DNA from: CALBTQ01 sp036725605
Lineage (GTDB): Bacteria > Lernaellota > Lernaellaia > Lernaellales > Lernaellaceae
Assembly (NCBI GenBank): GCA_036725605.1
Contig: DAIMDW010000008.1
Span: 1-64,000 of the forward strand
Direction of reading: 5' to 3'
DNA: 64,000 nucleotides
Shown: piece by piece, positions 8,749 through 17,149 of the stretch
Layout: each line of letters begins with the position of its first letter
How positions within the stretch are numbered: position 1 is the first letter of the stretch
The notes under the pieces: generated by a model
The model's database searches: none
Told to the model about the DNA's origin: nothing
The model's input: the letters and a program-made list of their open reading frames with translations, nothing else
Translations under genes and position numbers: made by a program

Positions 8749-10817
8749 CGCAGCTTCACCCGCGCGTCCAACAACAATGCGCGATCGGGATAGGCGCGCA
8801 CCGGGTTGAGGTCGATTTCGGCGATCGCCGGATGCTGCGCCATTTGGCCCAGGCGCACAAGCAATTGCGCCAGCGCCTTGCGGTCGATGCCCGGCCGGCC
8901 GCGGAAGCCGTCGAGCAGCTTCTGGCCGGGCAGTTCGTCGATCATCTGGCGCGCCTCGGTGAGCGTCAACGGGGCCAGGCGCAGGCTGACTTTCTCCATC
9001 GCCTCGGCCGCCGTGCCGCCCCAACCCAGCAGCACGACCGGGCCGAAGCTCGGATCGCGCTTGACGCCGGCGATGAACTCGAGTCCCGGCGCGGCCATGG
9101 GCATGAGCAACGCGCCGGCAAAAGTCGCGTCGGGCATGTGCTTGGCGAGGTTTTTCTTGAGCTGCCGGAACGCCGCGCGGATTTCCTTCGCGCCGCGCTT
9201 GTTGAGCAAAATGCCCTCGACGTCGGTCTTGTGCGTCGCCTCGGGGCTTTCCACCTTCAGCGCGACCGGCGCATCGCCCCAGGCCGCGGCGGCGGCGACC
9301 GCCTGTTTTTCGTTCGCGGCGAAGGCGATCGGCGGATGCGGCATGCCGTAGCAATCGGCCAGGGCGAAGCATTCGTCCTGCCGTAAAAACGCGCCGCGCG
9401 GTTTGTCGGCCAGCAGCGCCTCGGCGGACGCGTCGAGTTTTACGCGCGGGGTGCGCTTGGGCGCGGTCTGATGGAAGCGGTGATGGTCGCGGCAGGCGGC
9501 CAGCGCGGCGACGGCTTCCTCGGCCGTTTCGAAAATCGGGAACTGCGTGTATTTCTTCATCCGCGTCAGTTCGTGCGGCCAGGTGTAGAGCACCAGGGCC
9601 ATGGGCCGATCGTACTTTTCGGTCAACTGGCGCGCGCGGTCGACGATGCGCTCGGGCACGCGCGGATCGTAGGCCGACAGGTAAACGAACAGGAAGATGA
9701 CCGCGTCGACCTGCGGTTGGGCCATGACCGAATCCATGATGTTCAGGTAGGCCTCGATCTCGAAGAGGTCGCCCAGGTCCAGCGGGTTGCTGAGCTTGAT
9801 CACGTCGGCGCGCACGTGCCGGCGCACCTCTTCGTAAAAACTCTGCGGCAGCCGGGCGAAGCGCATGCCCGCCTCGGCGCATTTGTCGGCGGCGATGATC
9901 GCGTGGCCGCCGCTGCGGCTGACCACGACCACCTCGTTGCCGCGCATCGGCGGCAGCAGGAAGGCCTTGATCGCGTTGACCGTGTCGCCGAATTTTTCCG
10001 CCCGGACCGCGCCGGCCTGGCGCAGGGCGGCGGTGACGACCGCGTCGTCGTTCATCAGCGCGGCGGTGTGCGAACCGGCGATGCCCGCGCTGGCCGTGCT
10101 GGTGTTGGATTTGTGCACGACCACCGGCTTGGGGCAGGCGCGCAGGGTTTCGAACAGGCGGCGGCCGTCGGGGATCGACTCGAGGTAGGCCAGCGTGAGG
10201 CGCGTGGCGTCGTCGCAGGCCATTTCGGGGATCAGGTCGTTTTCGTCGACGTTGAGCTTGTTGCCCATCGAGGCGAAGCGGCTCATGCCGATGCCTTCTT
10301 CCTCGAGGTGATTGGCGTAGAGCAGGCCGACGCCGCCCGACTGCGTGATGATGCTCACCGGGCCGATCGGCGGCATGGGCATGACGGGGAAGGGCACGGC
10401 CAGGCCGGTGCGACGATCGACCACGCCGATGCCGTTGGGGCCGATGAAGCGGATGTCGTTTTCGGCCGCGATGCGCTTGATCTCCTCGGCCAGTTGCGCG
10501 CCCTGGTCGCCCAGTTCGTTGAAGCCGCCGGATTCGACGATGATCCGTTTGACGCCGTGGGCGGCGCATTCGCGGAAAATCGCGGGGATCGTCTGCGCCG
10601 GGGTGAGCACCACCGCCAGGTCGATCTGCCCCCGGCACTCAGCGAGCGAGGGGACGATCGGGTGCCCGGCGATCGCGCCGCCGCTACGGCCGATCAGGCT
10701 GATGCGTCCGCGATAGGCGAACTTCAACAGATTGTTGACGATGCGTTGGCCCAGGTTGCCTTCCCGCGTGGATACGCCGAACACCGCCACGTGGTTGGCC
10801 GCAAAAAAACCGCGCAT
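8745..10817 (-). CDS. ADP-forming acyl-CoA synthetase, fused alpha and beta subunits
   Basis: NDP-forming acyl/acetate-CoA ligase, 690 residues, making ATP from acyl-CoA or the reverse. Order: CoA-binding Rossmann domain (residues about 1-125, starting FFAANHVAVFGVSTREGNLG), the succinyl-CoA-ligase-like domain (about 150-290) with the phosphohistidine motif AGSHTAAL (His near 250), and a C-terminal ATP-grasp domain (about 470-690; ALKVESPEATHKTDVEGI, and EIDLNPVRAY with the metal-binding Glu/Asp-Asn). All catalytic parts appear intact. ATG 10817 has GGGAG seven bases upstream. The last codons overlap the permease gene start, an unusual pairing that suggests an imported acid or peptide breakdown product as substrate. 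Confidence 0.93.
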   Translation of the reverse strand: MRGFFAANHVAVFGVSTREGNLGQRIVNNLLKFAYRGRISLIGRSGGAIAGHPIVPSLAECRGQIDLAVVLTPAQTIPAIFRECAAHGVKRIIVESGGFNELGDQGAQLAEEIKRIAAENDIRFIGPNGIGVVDRRTGLAVPFPVMPMPPIGPVSIITQSGGVGLLYANHLEEEGIGMSRFASMGNKLNVDENDLIPEMACDDATRLTLAYLESIPDGRRLFETLRACPKPVVVHKSNTSTASAGIAGSHTAALMNDDAVVTAALRQAGAVRAEKFGDTVNAIKAFLLPPMRGNEVVVVSRSGGHAIIAADKCAEAGMRFARLPQSFYEEVRRHVRADVIKLSNPLDLGDLFEIEAYLNIMDSVMAQPQVDAVIFLFVYLSAYDPRVPERIVDRARQLTEKYDRPMALVLYTWPHELTRMKKYTQFPIFETAEEAVAALAACRDHHRFHQTAPKRTPRVKLDASAEALLADKPRGAFLRQDECFALADCYGMPHPPIAFAANEKQAVAAAAAWGDAPVALKVESPEATHKTDVEGILLNKRGAKEIRAAFRQLKKNLAKHMPDATFAGALLMPMAAPGLEFIAGVKRDPSFGPVVLLGWGGTAAEAMEKVSLRLAPLTLTEARQMIDELPGQKLLDGFRGRPGIDRKALAQLLVRLGQMAQHPAIAEIDLNPVRAYPDRALLLDARVKLR

Positions 10818-10957
10818 ATTCGACTCCCATGGAAGAGTATCCTCAAGCTAGCGGTCCGGCCCTTGCCCGTCAAGGCGAAGACGCGCGATGATAAAAGAAG
10901 CTGGCGGGCGGCCGCGCGGGCTTGTACAATCCGGCCCCCGACAAACGAAGGTGGAGC

Positions 10958-12652
10958 ATGAACGAGAATCTGAGCAAACAGGATCGTCTGGCGGCGATGG
11001 CGACGGCCGCGCCGGAGGACGGCGTGCAACTGCTGGCCGGACAATCGGCCGAGGACGCGCTGGCGCTGATCCTGGAACATCCCGATCCCGCCGCGATCGT
11101 CGCGCTGCTGCCGGTGCAGGAAGCCTACCTCATGCTGCACGAAATCGGCGCGGAGGACGCGCTGGCGCTGCTGGAGCTGGCTACGCCCGAGCAGGTGCAG
11201 GGCTTCATCGACATCGACTGTTGGGACAAGGACCGGCTCAACCAATCCAAGGCGCGCACCTGGATGCTGCTGCTCAACGAGCTGGCCGACGAGGCCTTCA
11301 TGCAGAACCTGCGCGCGATGGACCTGGCGACGCTGGTCGTGTTTTTCGGCGAGCACGTGGTCGTGCACAAGATCGAGAATCCGGAAGACGACATCCCGGT
11401 CGACGGCCCGGTGTTCCTCACCCCCGACCGGCGCTACCTGGTCGAGTTCACCTGCCGCGAAGAACACGGGAAGATGGTCAACGCGCTGTTGATGCGCATC
11501 TACAAACACGACTTCGATTTCTTTTACTACCTGCTCGAAGCGGTCTACTGGGAGACGGGTTCCGAGGTCGAGGAACTGGCCTACCGCCAGCGCCGCGAGC
11601 GCATGGACCTGCGCACGATTCCCGATTACTACAGCGCGCTGGAGATCATGACCACGGTCGATCTGAAGACCTTTACGCCGCCGCGCAAAACCGCGTCGCC
11701 GCCGCTGGCCGACGAGCCGGGCGGCAAGGTCGGCAGCGAACGGTTCCTCACACGCTACGAGCACACCGACAGCCTGTTGCGTCGGCTGCTGGCGGAGGAT
11801 TTCCCCGAACGCGACGGCATCGCGCTGGAGGTGATGGAACTGGCCAACATGGCCGTGGTGGCGCACCAGGTGTCGTTCATCGATCTGGAAAAGGTGCGGC
11901 GGCTGGTGGCGACGACCGACGGGCTGGTGAACATCGGCCTGCAGTACCTCGCCGGCGACGACTTGCCCACCGCGCGCCTGACGCTGATCCGCCATCGCGC
12001 GCTGGACATCCATAAGATCGGCCGCACGTTGGTGGTGCAAATGGCGCGGCGCGTGCGTTCGCTGCCGAGCCGCGCGGCGGTCGACGGCCAGACGCCCGAG
12101 CAGTTGCTGCTGGACGGCCCGGAACGCGACCTCGCGCTCGGCCTGCTGCAGCCCCATCCGGCGCGGATGGTCGAGGGCAAGGAGGAGGTCTGGAACGAGC
12201 TGGCGCAGGTGCGCCGGGCCGAAACGCAACTGGACGCCGTCGAGGCGCTGGTCGAGCTGATGCACGACAAGCTGGGCTTCACGCCCGAGTTCGTCAGCCA
12301 CCTGTTTTTGTCGCGCGCGAACATCGACCAGGTCGCCGAGCTGTCGTACCGCGTGCTGTTCAACACCTTCCGCTGCCACGACCTGCTGGGCCGCACGCCC
12401 GCGCCGATGCCGCTGGCGCCGGCCGACATCGCCGCGCTGGGCGCGTTGCTTGAGACCGTCGAGGGTCGCCCGAGTCTGCCCGCGGCCAAACGCGACGAAC
12501 TCGAGGTTTGGGTGCGCGAAGCCGACGGCGACCGCGCCGAGCTCGTCTTGTCGATCCTCGACCGCTACCAGCGCAGCCTGGCCAAAGAGCTGGCCGACCC
12601 GGACATCAATCCGGCCTTCCGCAAGCACGTGCTGGTGAAGCTAAGAAATTAA
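10958..12652 (+). CDS. DUF6178-like protein
   Basis: A soluble, largely helical protein of 564 residues. The N-terminal part (EDALALILEHPDPAAIVALLPVQEAYLMLHEIG; LALLELATPEQVQGFIDID in the next repeat) resembles the deltaproteobacterial DUF6178 family, whose function I do not know. This assignment is from memory of the family pattern. ATG 10958 follows GGTGGAG; a TACAAT at 10925 could be a -10 box, but the -35 is weak. It is divergent from the acyl-CoA synthetase. The C-terminal ...VKLRN and the TAA stop fall inside the terminal sequence of the adjacent RAYT element, so the natural C-terminus may have been changed. Confidence 0.7.
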   Translation: MNENLSKQDRLAAMATAAPEDGVQLLAGQSAEDALALILEHPDPAAIVALLPVQEAYLMLHEIGAEDALALLELATPEQVQGFIDIDCWDKDRLNQSKARTWMLLLNELADEAFMQNLRAMDLATLVVFFGEHVVVHKIENPEDDIPVDGPVFLTPDRRYLVEFTCREEHGKMVNALLMRIYKHDFDFFYYLLEAVYWETGSEVEELAYRQRRERMDLRTIPDYYSALEIMTTVDLKTFTPPRKTASPPLADEPGGKVGSERFLTRYEHTDSLLRRLLAEDFPERDGIALEVMELANMAVVAHQVSFIDLEKVRRLVATTDGLVNIGLQYLAGDDLPTARLTLIRHRALDIHKIGRTLVVQMARRVRSLPSRAAVDGQTPEQLLLDGPERDLALGLLQPHPARMVEGKEEVWNELAQVRRAETQLDAVEALVELMHDKLGFTPEFVSHLFLSRANIDQVAELSYRVLFNTFRCHDLLGRTPAPMPLAPADIAALGALLETVEGRPSLPAAKRDELEVWVREADGDRAELVLSILDRYQRSLAKELADPDINPAFRKHVLVKLRN

Positions 12653-12672
12653 ATTAGGGACAGTATACTAAT

Positions 12673-13338
12673 TTAATTTTGATCTTTTCTTTTTCTTCCA
12701 CGTTTAAGGGGCATCAAAGGCCTGCCGGCAATGTTTTCCAATCGTTCTATGAACGCCGGTGCGCCCCAGGGATGACCCGTCATCATATGTTTTCGAATGT
12801 TTTCCATGTCGTTATTGCTTGGTTGATGCGTGATGAACTCACGCCAATCCGGCGCCAGTTCCAGGAGCGGCCGCACTTTGACCAACGCATCGTCGGTCGC
12901 CTCAAGATGAGCGCGGGCGCTGCTCCAGCGGTATTGCCACGGAGTTTCCGCCAGACCGGCGCGCACCGGATTTTGCTCGATGTATCGCGCGGCGGCGAGC
13001 AGGTGATGCTCATCCATCGGAAACGAATGGAAACGTTCCTGCCAAAGATGGCCGCGCCAACCCTCGCGGGCGTTGATTTGCAGACTGAAGCGACGATGCG
13101 CCTCACCAATGCCACGCCGCAAACTTTGCTCGTCTTGGGGTACGGCAATCAAATGAACATGGTTGGGCATCAGGCAATAGGCCCACACTTCAACGCCGGC
13201 TTTTGCGAACCAAGTAGCGGACAAGGTCAGGTAATCGAGATAATCCTGCGCGGAAAAAAACGTCGTCATCCGACGGTTTCCTCGCTGGGTGATATGATGC
13301 GGCCATCCTACGGCCACGACGCGCGCCATACGTGCCAT
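12673..13338 (-). CDS. REP-associated tyrosine transposase (Y1, HUH family)
   Basis: Single-strand transposase of the RAYT/IS200-like group, 221 residues. It has the classic opening MARMARVVAVGWPHHITQRG (HIT...RGN), the HUH-type metal site HVH at residues 60-62 (YCLMPNHVHLI), and the catalytic tyrosine at about 119 in RYIEQNPVRAGL. The C-terminus ends in a basic tail (KRGRKRKDQN), typical for DNA binding. It appears intact. It should act on the short palindromic sequences around it and possibly on the related MITE-like element at 3.9-4.4 kb. Confidence 0.95.
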   Translation of the reverse strand: MARMARVVAVGWPHHITQRGNRRMTTFFSAQDYLDYLTLSATWFAKAGVEVWAYCLMPNHVHLIAVPQDEQSLRRGIGEAHRRFSLQINAREGWRGHLWQERFHSFPMDEHHLLAAARYIEQNPVRAGLAETPWQYRWSSARAHLEATDDALVKVRPLLELAPDWREFITHQPSNNDMENIRKHMMTGHPWGAPAFIERLENIAGRPLMPLKRGRKRKDQN

Positions 13339-13391
13339 AAGAATATTCTATAAAGAATAATGAAAATATCAAGGGGCGAAAAGAATATACT

Positions 13392-13429
13392 GTCCCTAAT
13401 TTCTCGTCCCTAATTTCTCCCTAATTTCT
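13392..13429 (+). repeat. Tandem copies of the RAYT right terminal sequence
   Basis: GTCCCTAATTTCT occurs at 13392-13404 and 13406-13418, followed by CCCTAATTTCT at 13419-13429. These are two full copies and one shortened copy of the element end. The last copy covers the stop codon (TAG at 13421-13423) and final codons of the methyltransferase gene. Confidence 0.9.
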
Positions 13430-14152
13430 TGGGTTTTTCTTGATCACCGCCAGATGGGAATAACGGAACGGCTCCAGTTCCTCGAAACGAAAATCCGTAA
13501 ATTCGTTTTTCAGATCGTCGATGGTCCACCAGTGGACATAGAAGAGATGTTTTTTGGATTCGGTTCTGATCGGCGACACCAAAAACGCGCCGCCCGCGGC
13601 GAGACTGTTTTTTATATGGGCGAAGGCCTGCCGCAGTTTTTCCTGCACCACAATGTGCTGGATGACGTCGATCATGATCACCAGGTCGAACGATCCGTCC
13701 GGCGCCTGCTCGGTGATGTCCGCTTTCTCGTAGCGGAATTCCGGCCACCGCGAACGGAACTCGTCGAAGAGAACGTCGGTGATGTCCAAGCCCAAATAAC
13801 TGCGCACACCGCGATCGTACAACAACCCGGAGAAGAATCCGTTGCCGCAGCCGATTTCCAGGACGCGCGCCGTCGGCAGGTCGATGCCGTTTTCGGCGAT
13901 GATCGCGAAAAGACGATCGGCGGCTTCCTGGTACATCCGGCGGTTTTCTTCTTCCTTCAAGCCTTCATCTCCCGGGCCCGCCAAGGACATGCCGTGTTTG
14001 ACGAAGCGGTCGCGCCAGTACATTTCGGCCTGGTAATCCTCTCCCGTCTTGTATTTGGCCGGGTCCACGATCAATTTGCGCAACGCGTTGCGCGCAAATC
14101 CGATCGGATTGGTGGCCAACTTTTTCCATACGTCTTTTTTGTTGTTTGCCAT
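13421..14152 (-). CDS. Class I SAM-dependent methyltransferase
   Basis: Cytoplasmic methyltransferase of 243 residues with the Rossmann SAM-binding motif I VLEIGCGNGFFSGLL (residues about 97-111), motif II acidic end YLGLDITD, and motif IV FDLVIMIDVIQHI. The last 40 residues include FYVHWWTIDDLKNEF, as in small-molecule methyltransferases. The substrate is unknown and there is no operon partner. The start at ATG 14152 has GAGGAG about twelve bases upstream. Its final residues NPRN and TAG stop lie in the RAYT terminal repeat. Confidence 0.88.
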   Translation of the reverse strand: MANNKKDVWKKLATNPIGFARNALRKLIVDPAKYKTGEDYQAEMYWRDRFVKHGMSLAGPGDEGLKEEENRRMYQEAADRLFAIIAENGIDLPTARVLEIGCGNGFFSGLLYDRGVRSYLGLDITDVLFDEFRSRWPEFRYEKADITEQAPDGSFDLVIMIDVIQHIVVQEKLRQAFAHIKNSLAAGGAFLVSPIRTESKKHLFYVHWWTIDDLKNEFTDFRFEELEPFRYSHLAVIKKNPRN

Positions 14153-14270
14153 TTACTCGACAATTCTCCTCATTGAAATACCGACACCGGCACTGTGCAC
14201 GTATGATTCCGGAGAGTCATATCTTCGGCTGCAAAAACCGATCATAGTTATTGAATGCAACGTTATCAAG

Positions 14271-14303
14271 CGCTTTCATCGTTGGAAGCCGAACGTGAAA
14301 GCG
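14271..14303. other. Hairpin in the intergenic gap
   Basis: CGCTTTCA at 14271-14278 pairs perfectly with TGAAAGCG at 14296-14303, and the inner CGTT/AACG can extend the stem. It lies about 50 bases beyond the 3' end of the metallo-beta-lactamase gene on that gene's strand. It could end transcription of the three-gene cassette, although no T-run follows. Confidence 0.4.
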
Positions 14304-14351
14304 GCCGACCGCGACACCCCGACCGTTAGTGTCGCCGTTATTGCGCAATTT

Positions 14352-15422
14352 CTACAGCAGCGGCGCGGGGCTCGCGGCGGGCTCGCCCAGGGCGAAAATC
14401 TTCGGTTTGCCGCCGTCGCCCTTGACCACGGTCACCAGCGTACCCGAGCGCAAGTCGGCTTGGTGGTGCCCGGTGTAATACACTTTCTTCTTGATGTCCT
14501 CGGCGGCCAGCACCGTGATCTGATGCGGGAAGCCGTGTTTGGACTTGTCGGCGCACGAGGCCAGCGCGGCGCCCGGCTTGATCGTCTCCAGCACCTCCAA
14601 TGAAATGCCGTGCTTGCTCATGTGGTGCGGCACCTTGAGCACCTGACAACGCAGCGGGCGATAGGTCATCGCGTCGGGATCGATCAGTTGCCCGCGATTG
14701 CTCGTCTTGACCAATTCGGGAAACTCCTCGGTCACGCGGGCCCACGCGTCGAACTGGGCATCGCCGCCCAGGATGATCGTGTTTTGCTTCAACGGGTTGT
14801 AGCCCGAGATGTTTTTCTCTTCGAGATCCTTCTGGGTCGGCTTTTTGCCGAAGGGCTCGGCGATGTCGGTGGTCGGGTACTCCAGCTTGATGACGATCGA
14901 GGCGTTGTTGATGTTGGTGCCGAAGGTGTCGTAACGATTTTTCAGCAGGATCGAGGGCGAGAGCACCTGCACGCGCACCATGTTGATGATCGTTTCGTAG
15001 CCGCTGGTCGGACGAACGAATTTGATCTCGCTGTTTTCGTTGAGCAGCTTGATCAGATCGTAGTGGATTTTGGACACGTGCCGGAAACCGCTGTCCCAGA
15101 ACTGATGAATTTTCACGTTATTTTGCAGGCACCACTGGATGACGCCCTTGAGGCCGATCGTGTGATCGGCGTGCGGATGCGTGGCGCACACGAAGGCCAG
15201 CTCGTCGATTTTCAATTTCCGCAACGCGTCGATGGTCTTGTCCGCGTTGTTGCAATCGATCACCGCCCCGATGATTTTCTTGGCGCCGCCGTTTTTGCTT
15301 TCGCTGTGGGCGGGCGGGAAACGCACGACCAACGAATCGCCGTCGCCGACGTTGAGCGTGATCAGGCACAGCGCCTCGGACGTCAGACACTCCTTGATTT
15401 TGTCTTGGGTGGATTTGGCCAT
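14352..15422 (-). CDS. Metallo-beta-lactamase-fold hydrolase (ComEC C-terminal type)
   Basis: A 356-residue metal-dependent hydrolase. The zinc motif THPHADH is at residues 81-87 (His82, His84, Asp86, His87), and later ligands are probably in IILGGDAQFDAW and KVPHHMSKHG. The opening LITLNVGDGDSLVVRFP is the form seen in ComEC/Rec2-like stand-alone metallo-beta-lactamase proteins, which suggests a nucleic-acid or phosphodiester substrate (inference). No signal peptide or membrane segment, so it is cytoplasmic. AAAGGAG precedes ATG 15422. It is the third gene of a compact cassette, four bases after the previous stop. Confidence 0.85.
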   Translation of the reverse strand: MAKSTQDKIKECLTSEALCLITLNVGDGDSLVVRFPPAHSESKNGGAKKIIGAVIDCNNADKTIDALRKLKIDELAFVCATHPHADHTIGLKGVIQWCLQNNVKIHQFWDSGFRHVSKIHYDLIKLLNENSEIKFVRPTSGYETIINMVRVQVLSPSILLKNRYDTFGTNINNASIVIKLEYPTTDIAEPFGKKPTQKDLEEKNISGYNPLKQNTIILGGDAQFDAWARVTEEFPELVKTSNRGQLIDPDAMTYRPLRCQVLKVPHHMSKHGISLEVLETIKPGAALASCADKSKHGFPHQITVLAAEDIKKKVYYTGHHQADLRSGTLVTVVKGDGGKPKIFALGEPAASPAPLL

Positions 15423-15426
15423 GACG

Positions 15427-15906
15427 CTACTCCTTTCTCAACCGGGAGCCGGTGAACGATCGGTCGACCAACTGGGTGATCGTCCGTTCATCGGTCTTGG
15501 TCCCGCTTTCGGCGTGTTTCACGCTGAGCATCCGTACTTCGTGTTTGATTTCCTCGCGTGCGAACTCGCGACCGGCGTCCCATTCCATCAGCAGGTGTTC
15601 CTGGTACGCCTTTTTGCGGCTGATGGGTTTGTAGTCGTCGTTCAGCACCCGGCCGTCGACCAGGTAGAACACGTCGCCCTCGCGCAGCTTGCGCGGCGCA
15701 AGAAAACCGACGAACGCTTCGACCCGCCAGGCTTCCATTACGTCGATCGTTTCATCGAGCCAATTGTCGAGAGCCAGCGATTTTTTCTTGTTCGCTTTGC
15801 GCTTGGCGCGCAACAGGCGCACCGTGCCGTCGTCGAACACCTCGTCGACGACCACCCGCTCGGAAAAAGCCGTCGGCGCGCGGTCGGCTATTTTTTTCGC
15901 ACTCAT
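15427..15906 (-). CDS. Unknown small protein between two metallohydrolases
   Basis: A 159-residue soluble protein, rich in charged residues, with no recognised family. The N-terminal half (VVVDEVFDDGTVRLLRAK ... FLAPRKLREGDVFYLVDG) has the shape of a small beta-barrel and faintly recalls DUF3006 proteins that accompany metallo-beta-lactamase hydrolases; this is only a suggestion. The C-terminal half is helical (REFAREEIKHEVRML). Its ATG overlaps the stop codon of the metallophosphoesterase (ATGA) and its stop is four bases before the next gene, so it probably works with both hydrolases, perhaps as a partner or regulator. Confidence 0.75.
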   Translation of the reverse strand: MSAKKIADRAPTAFSERVVVDEVFDDGTVRLLRAKRKANKKKSLALDNWLDETIDVMEAWRVEAFVGFLAPRKLREGDVFYLVDGRVLNDDYKPISRKKAYQEHLLMEWDAGREFAREEIKHEVRMLSVKHAESGTKTDERTITQLVDRSFTGSRLRKE

Positions 15907-16967
15907 GACACCCCTCCGTTTTGGTATGGTTTGACGGTTCCGTGTTCATCGACGACGAACAGTTGGATTTCGTTTCCCTCGTCGGCCCGGTCGTCGACGA
16001 TGATGAAGCTGCCGTGACAATCGTCCTTGGTCAGAAAATGTCCCGTGTTCCACACGTGGATGTTCTTTTCGGGAATCAGGCGCCGGTAGTCGAATTCGGA
16101 CGAGCCGGTGTCGGCGCGCCCGGGCACGTGCGTGTGGCCGAAGACGAAAACGTCCGGCTTCTTGCCGCGATAAAGATCCAGGTATTCTTCCATCGCCCGC
16201 AATTGATGGTCGTCGATCGGCCGGTCGCGCAGGCCTTCTTTGCCGGTGACGAAATCCCAGAAACTTTCGAAGCCGTTGATGACGCTGAACAGCTTCGTCC
16301 GCCATTCCTTTTGATAGGAAAAAGCGTTGGCGACGGTCTGGTAGCGGGCAGTGCTTTGGAAAAACTTGCGGCGGGCGGTTTCCGGATCGTCGTACTTGGC
16401 CTCCATCTTCGGCATGGTCGCGCCCATGGTCTGGATGCGGCACAGGTAATGCCCGTGGGTGGCCAGTACGGTTTTGCCTTTGACCTCGAATTCGATGTCG
16501 GGATACTTGATGTAAAACTTTTTGCGGAGCGTCGGCGGCACCACGCCTTCGAAGAACGAATCGTCGAAGCGATCCTCGAACAGCAAGTTCGACTTTTTGA
16601 ATGCTTCACCGCCTTGGGCGAGGGGCTTCATGAAGTTCTTTTCGGTCGCCAGCAGGTCCCACACCTTGTAGTCGTGATTCCCCGGCAGGTAGGCCATCTC
16701 GGTGACGCCGATCTTCCCTTCGCCGAAAAATTCGTCGAGCCAGGCGGCGAAGGCATAGTGCGGCGTTCCCTCGTCGGAGCGACCGCCGAAGATGGCTTCG
16801 GTAAACGAAGCGTAATTGACGTCGATGAAATCGCCCAATAGAATAACTTTATCGAACGGTTCCCGATCCTTCCAGAATTGGTATACATTCCGGCGCAGGT
16901 TCGCGTCGACCAGCGAGCATTCCGGTCCGCCGAAATGCGGGTCGGATATCAATAGGTGCTTCGCCAT
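15903..16967 (-). CDS. Calcineurin-like metallophosphoesterase
   Basis: A 354-residue two-metal phosphoesterase with all family motifs: SDPHFGG (Asp9, His11), LLGDFIDV (Asp46), LPGNHDYKVWD (Asn97, His98), LATHGHYL and VFGHTHVPG. It could act on nucleotides, nucleic acid ends, phosphoproteins or lipid pyrophosphates. The C-terminal IIVDDRADEGNEIQLFVV is an extra beta part. Not exported. A strong AGGAGG lies upstream of ATG 16967, making it the first gene of the cassette. An LpxH-like role seems unlikely because its partners are a metallo-beta-lactamase and an unknown protein. Confidence 0.9.
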   Translation of the reverse strand: MAKHLLISDPHFGGPECSLVDANLRRNVYQFWKDREPFDKVILLGDFIDVNYASFTEAIFGGRSDEGTPHYAFAAWLDEFFGEGKIGVTEMAYLPGNHDYKVWDLLATEKNFMKPLAQGGEAFKKSNLLFEDRFDDSFFEGVVPPTLRKKFYIKYPDIEFEVKGKTVLATHGHYLCRIQTMGATMPKMEAKYDDPETARRKFFQSTARYQTVANAFSYQKEWRTKLFSVINGFESFWDFVTGKEGLRDRPIDDHQLRAMEEYLDLYRGKKPDVFVFGHTHVPGRADTGSSEFDYRRLIPEKNIHVWNTGHFLTKDDCHGSFIIVDDRADEGNEIQLFVVDEHGTVKPYQNGGVS

Positions 16968-17056
16968 GAATCATCCCTCCTATTATTGATGTTGGTTGCG
17001 GTGTTCCCCCCTGGATTTTATAGATCATTCAATTGGCGAAATCAACTATGGAGAGC

Positions 17057-17081
17057 GTTTTGCGGTTTTAATCCGCAAAAA
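17057..17081. other. Perfect hairpin between the cassette and the chagasin genes
   Basis: GTTTTGCGG at 17057-17065 pairs with CCGCAAAAC at 17073-17081 around a seven-base loop. It lies upstream of the metallophosphoesterase and downstream of the first chagasin-like gene. It may be a terminator-like structure for that gene or an operator. Confidence 0.4.
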
Positions 17082-17149
17082 CTTGTCGCGGCAATTGGGA
17101 TAATAAAATTATGGCAATAACCGGCGCCCGGCGCGACGGACGCGGTCGC

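Larger units (their letters stand above)
12644..13429 (-). mobile_element. RAYT element (REP-associated tyrosine transposase with inverted-repeat ends)
   Basis: The transposase gene is enclosed by inverted ends. The left end reads AGAAATTAAATTAGGGACAG (from 12644) and the right end, on the other strand, reads AGAAATTAGGG...AGAAATTAGGGACAGTATA. The GGGACAGTATA core pairs 12657-12667 with 13387-13396. The right end is built of partial tandem copies (see repeat at 13392-13429). The element lies between two convergent genes, and both of their stop codons lie within its terminal AGAAATTA sequences. Confidence 0.75.

Noticed and set aside
10724..12628. Minus-strand open frame of 634 codons
   Set aside because: Antisense of the DUF6178-like gene; Arg/Gln/His-rich shadow composition.
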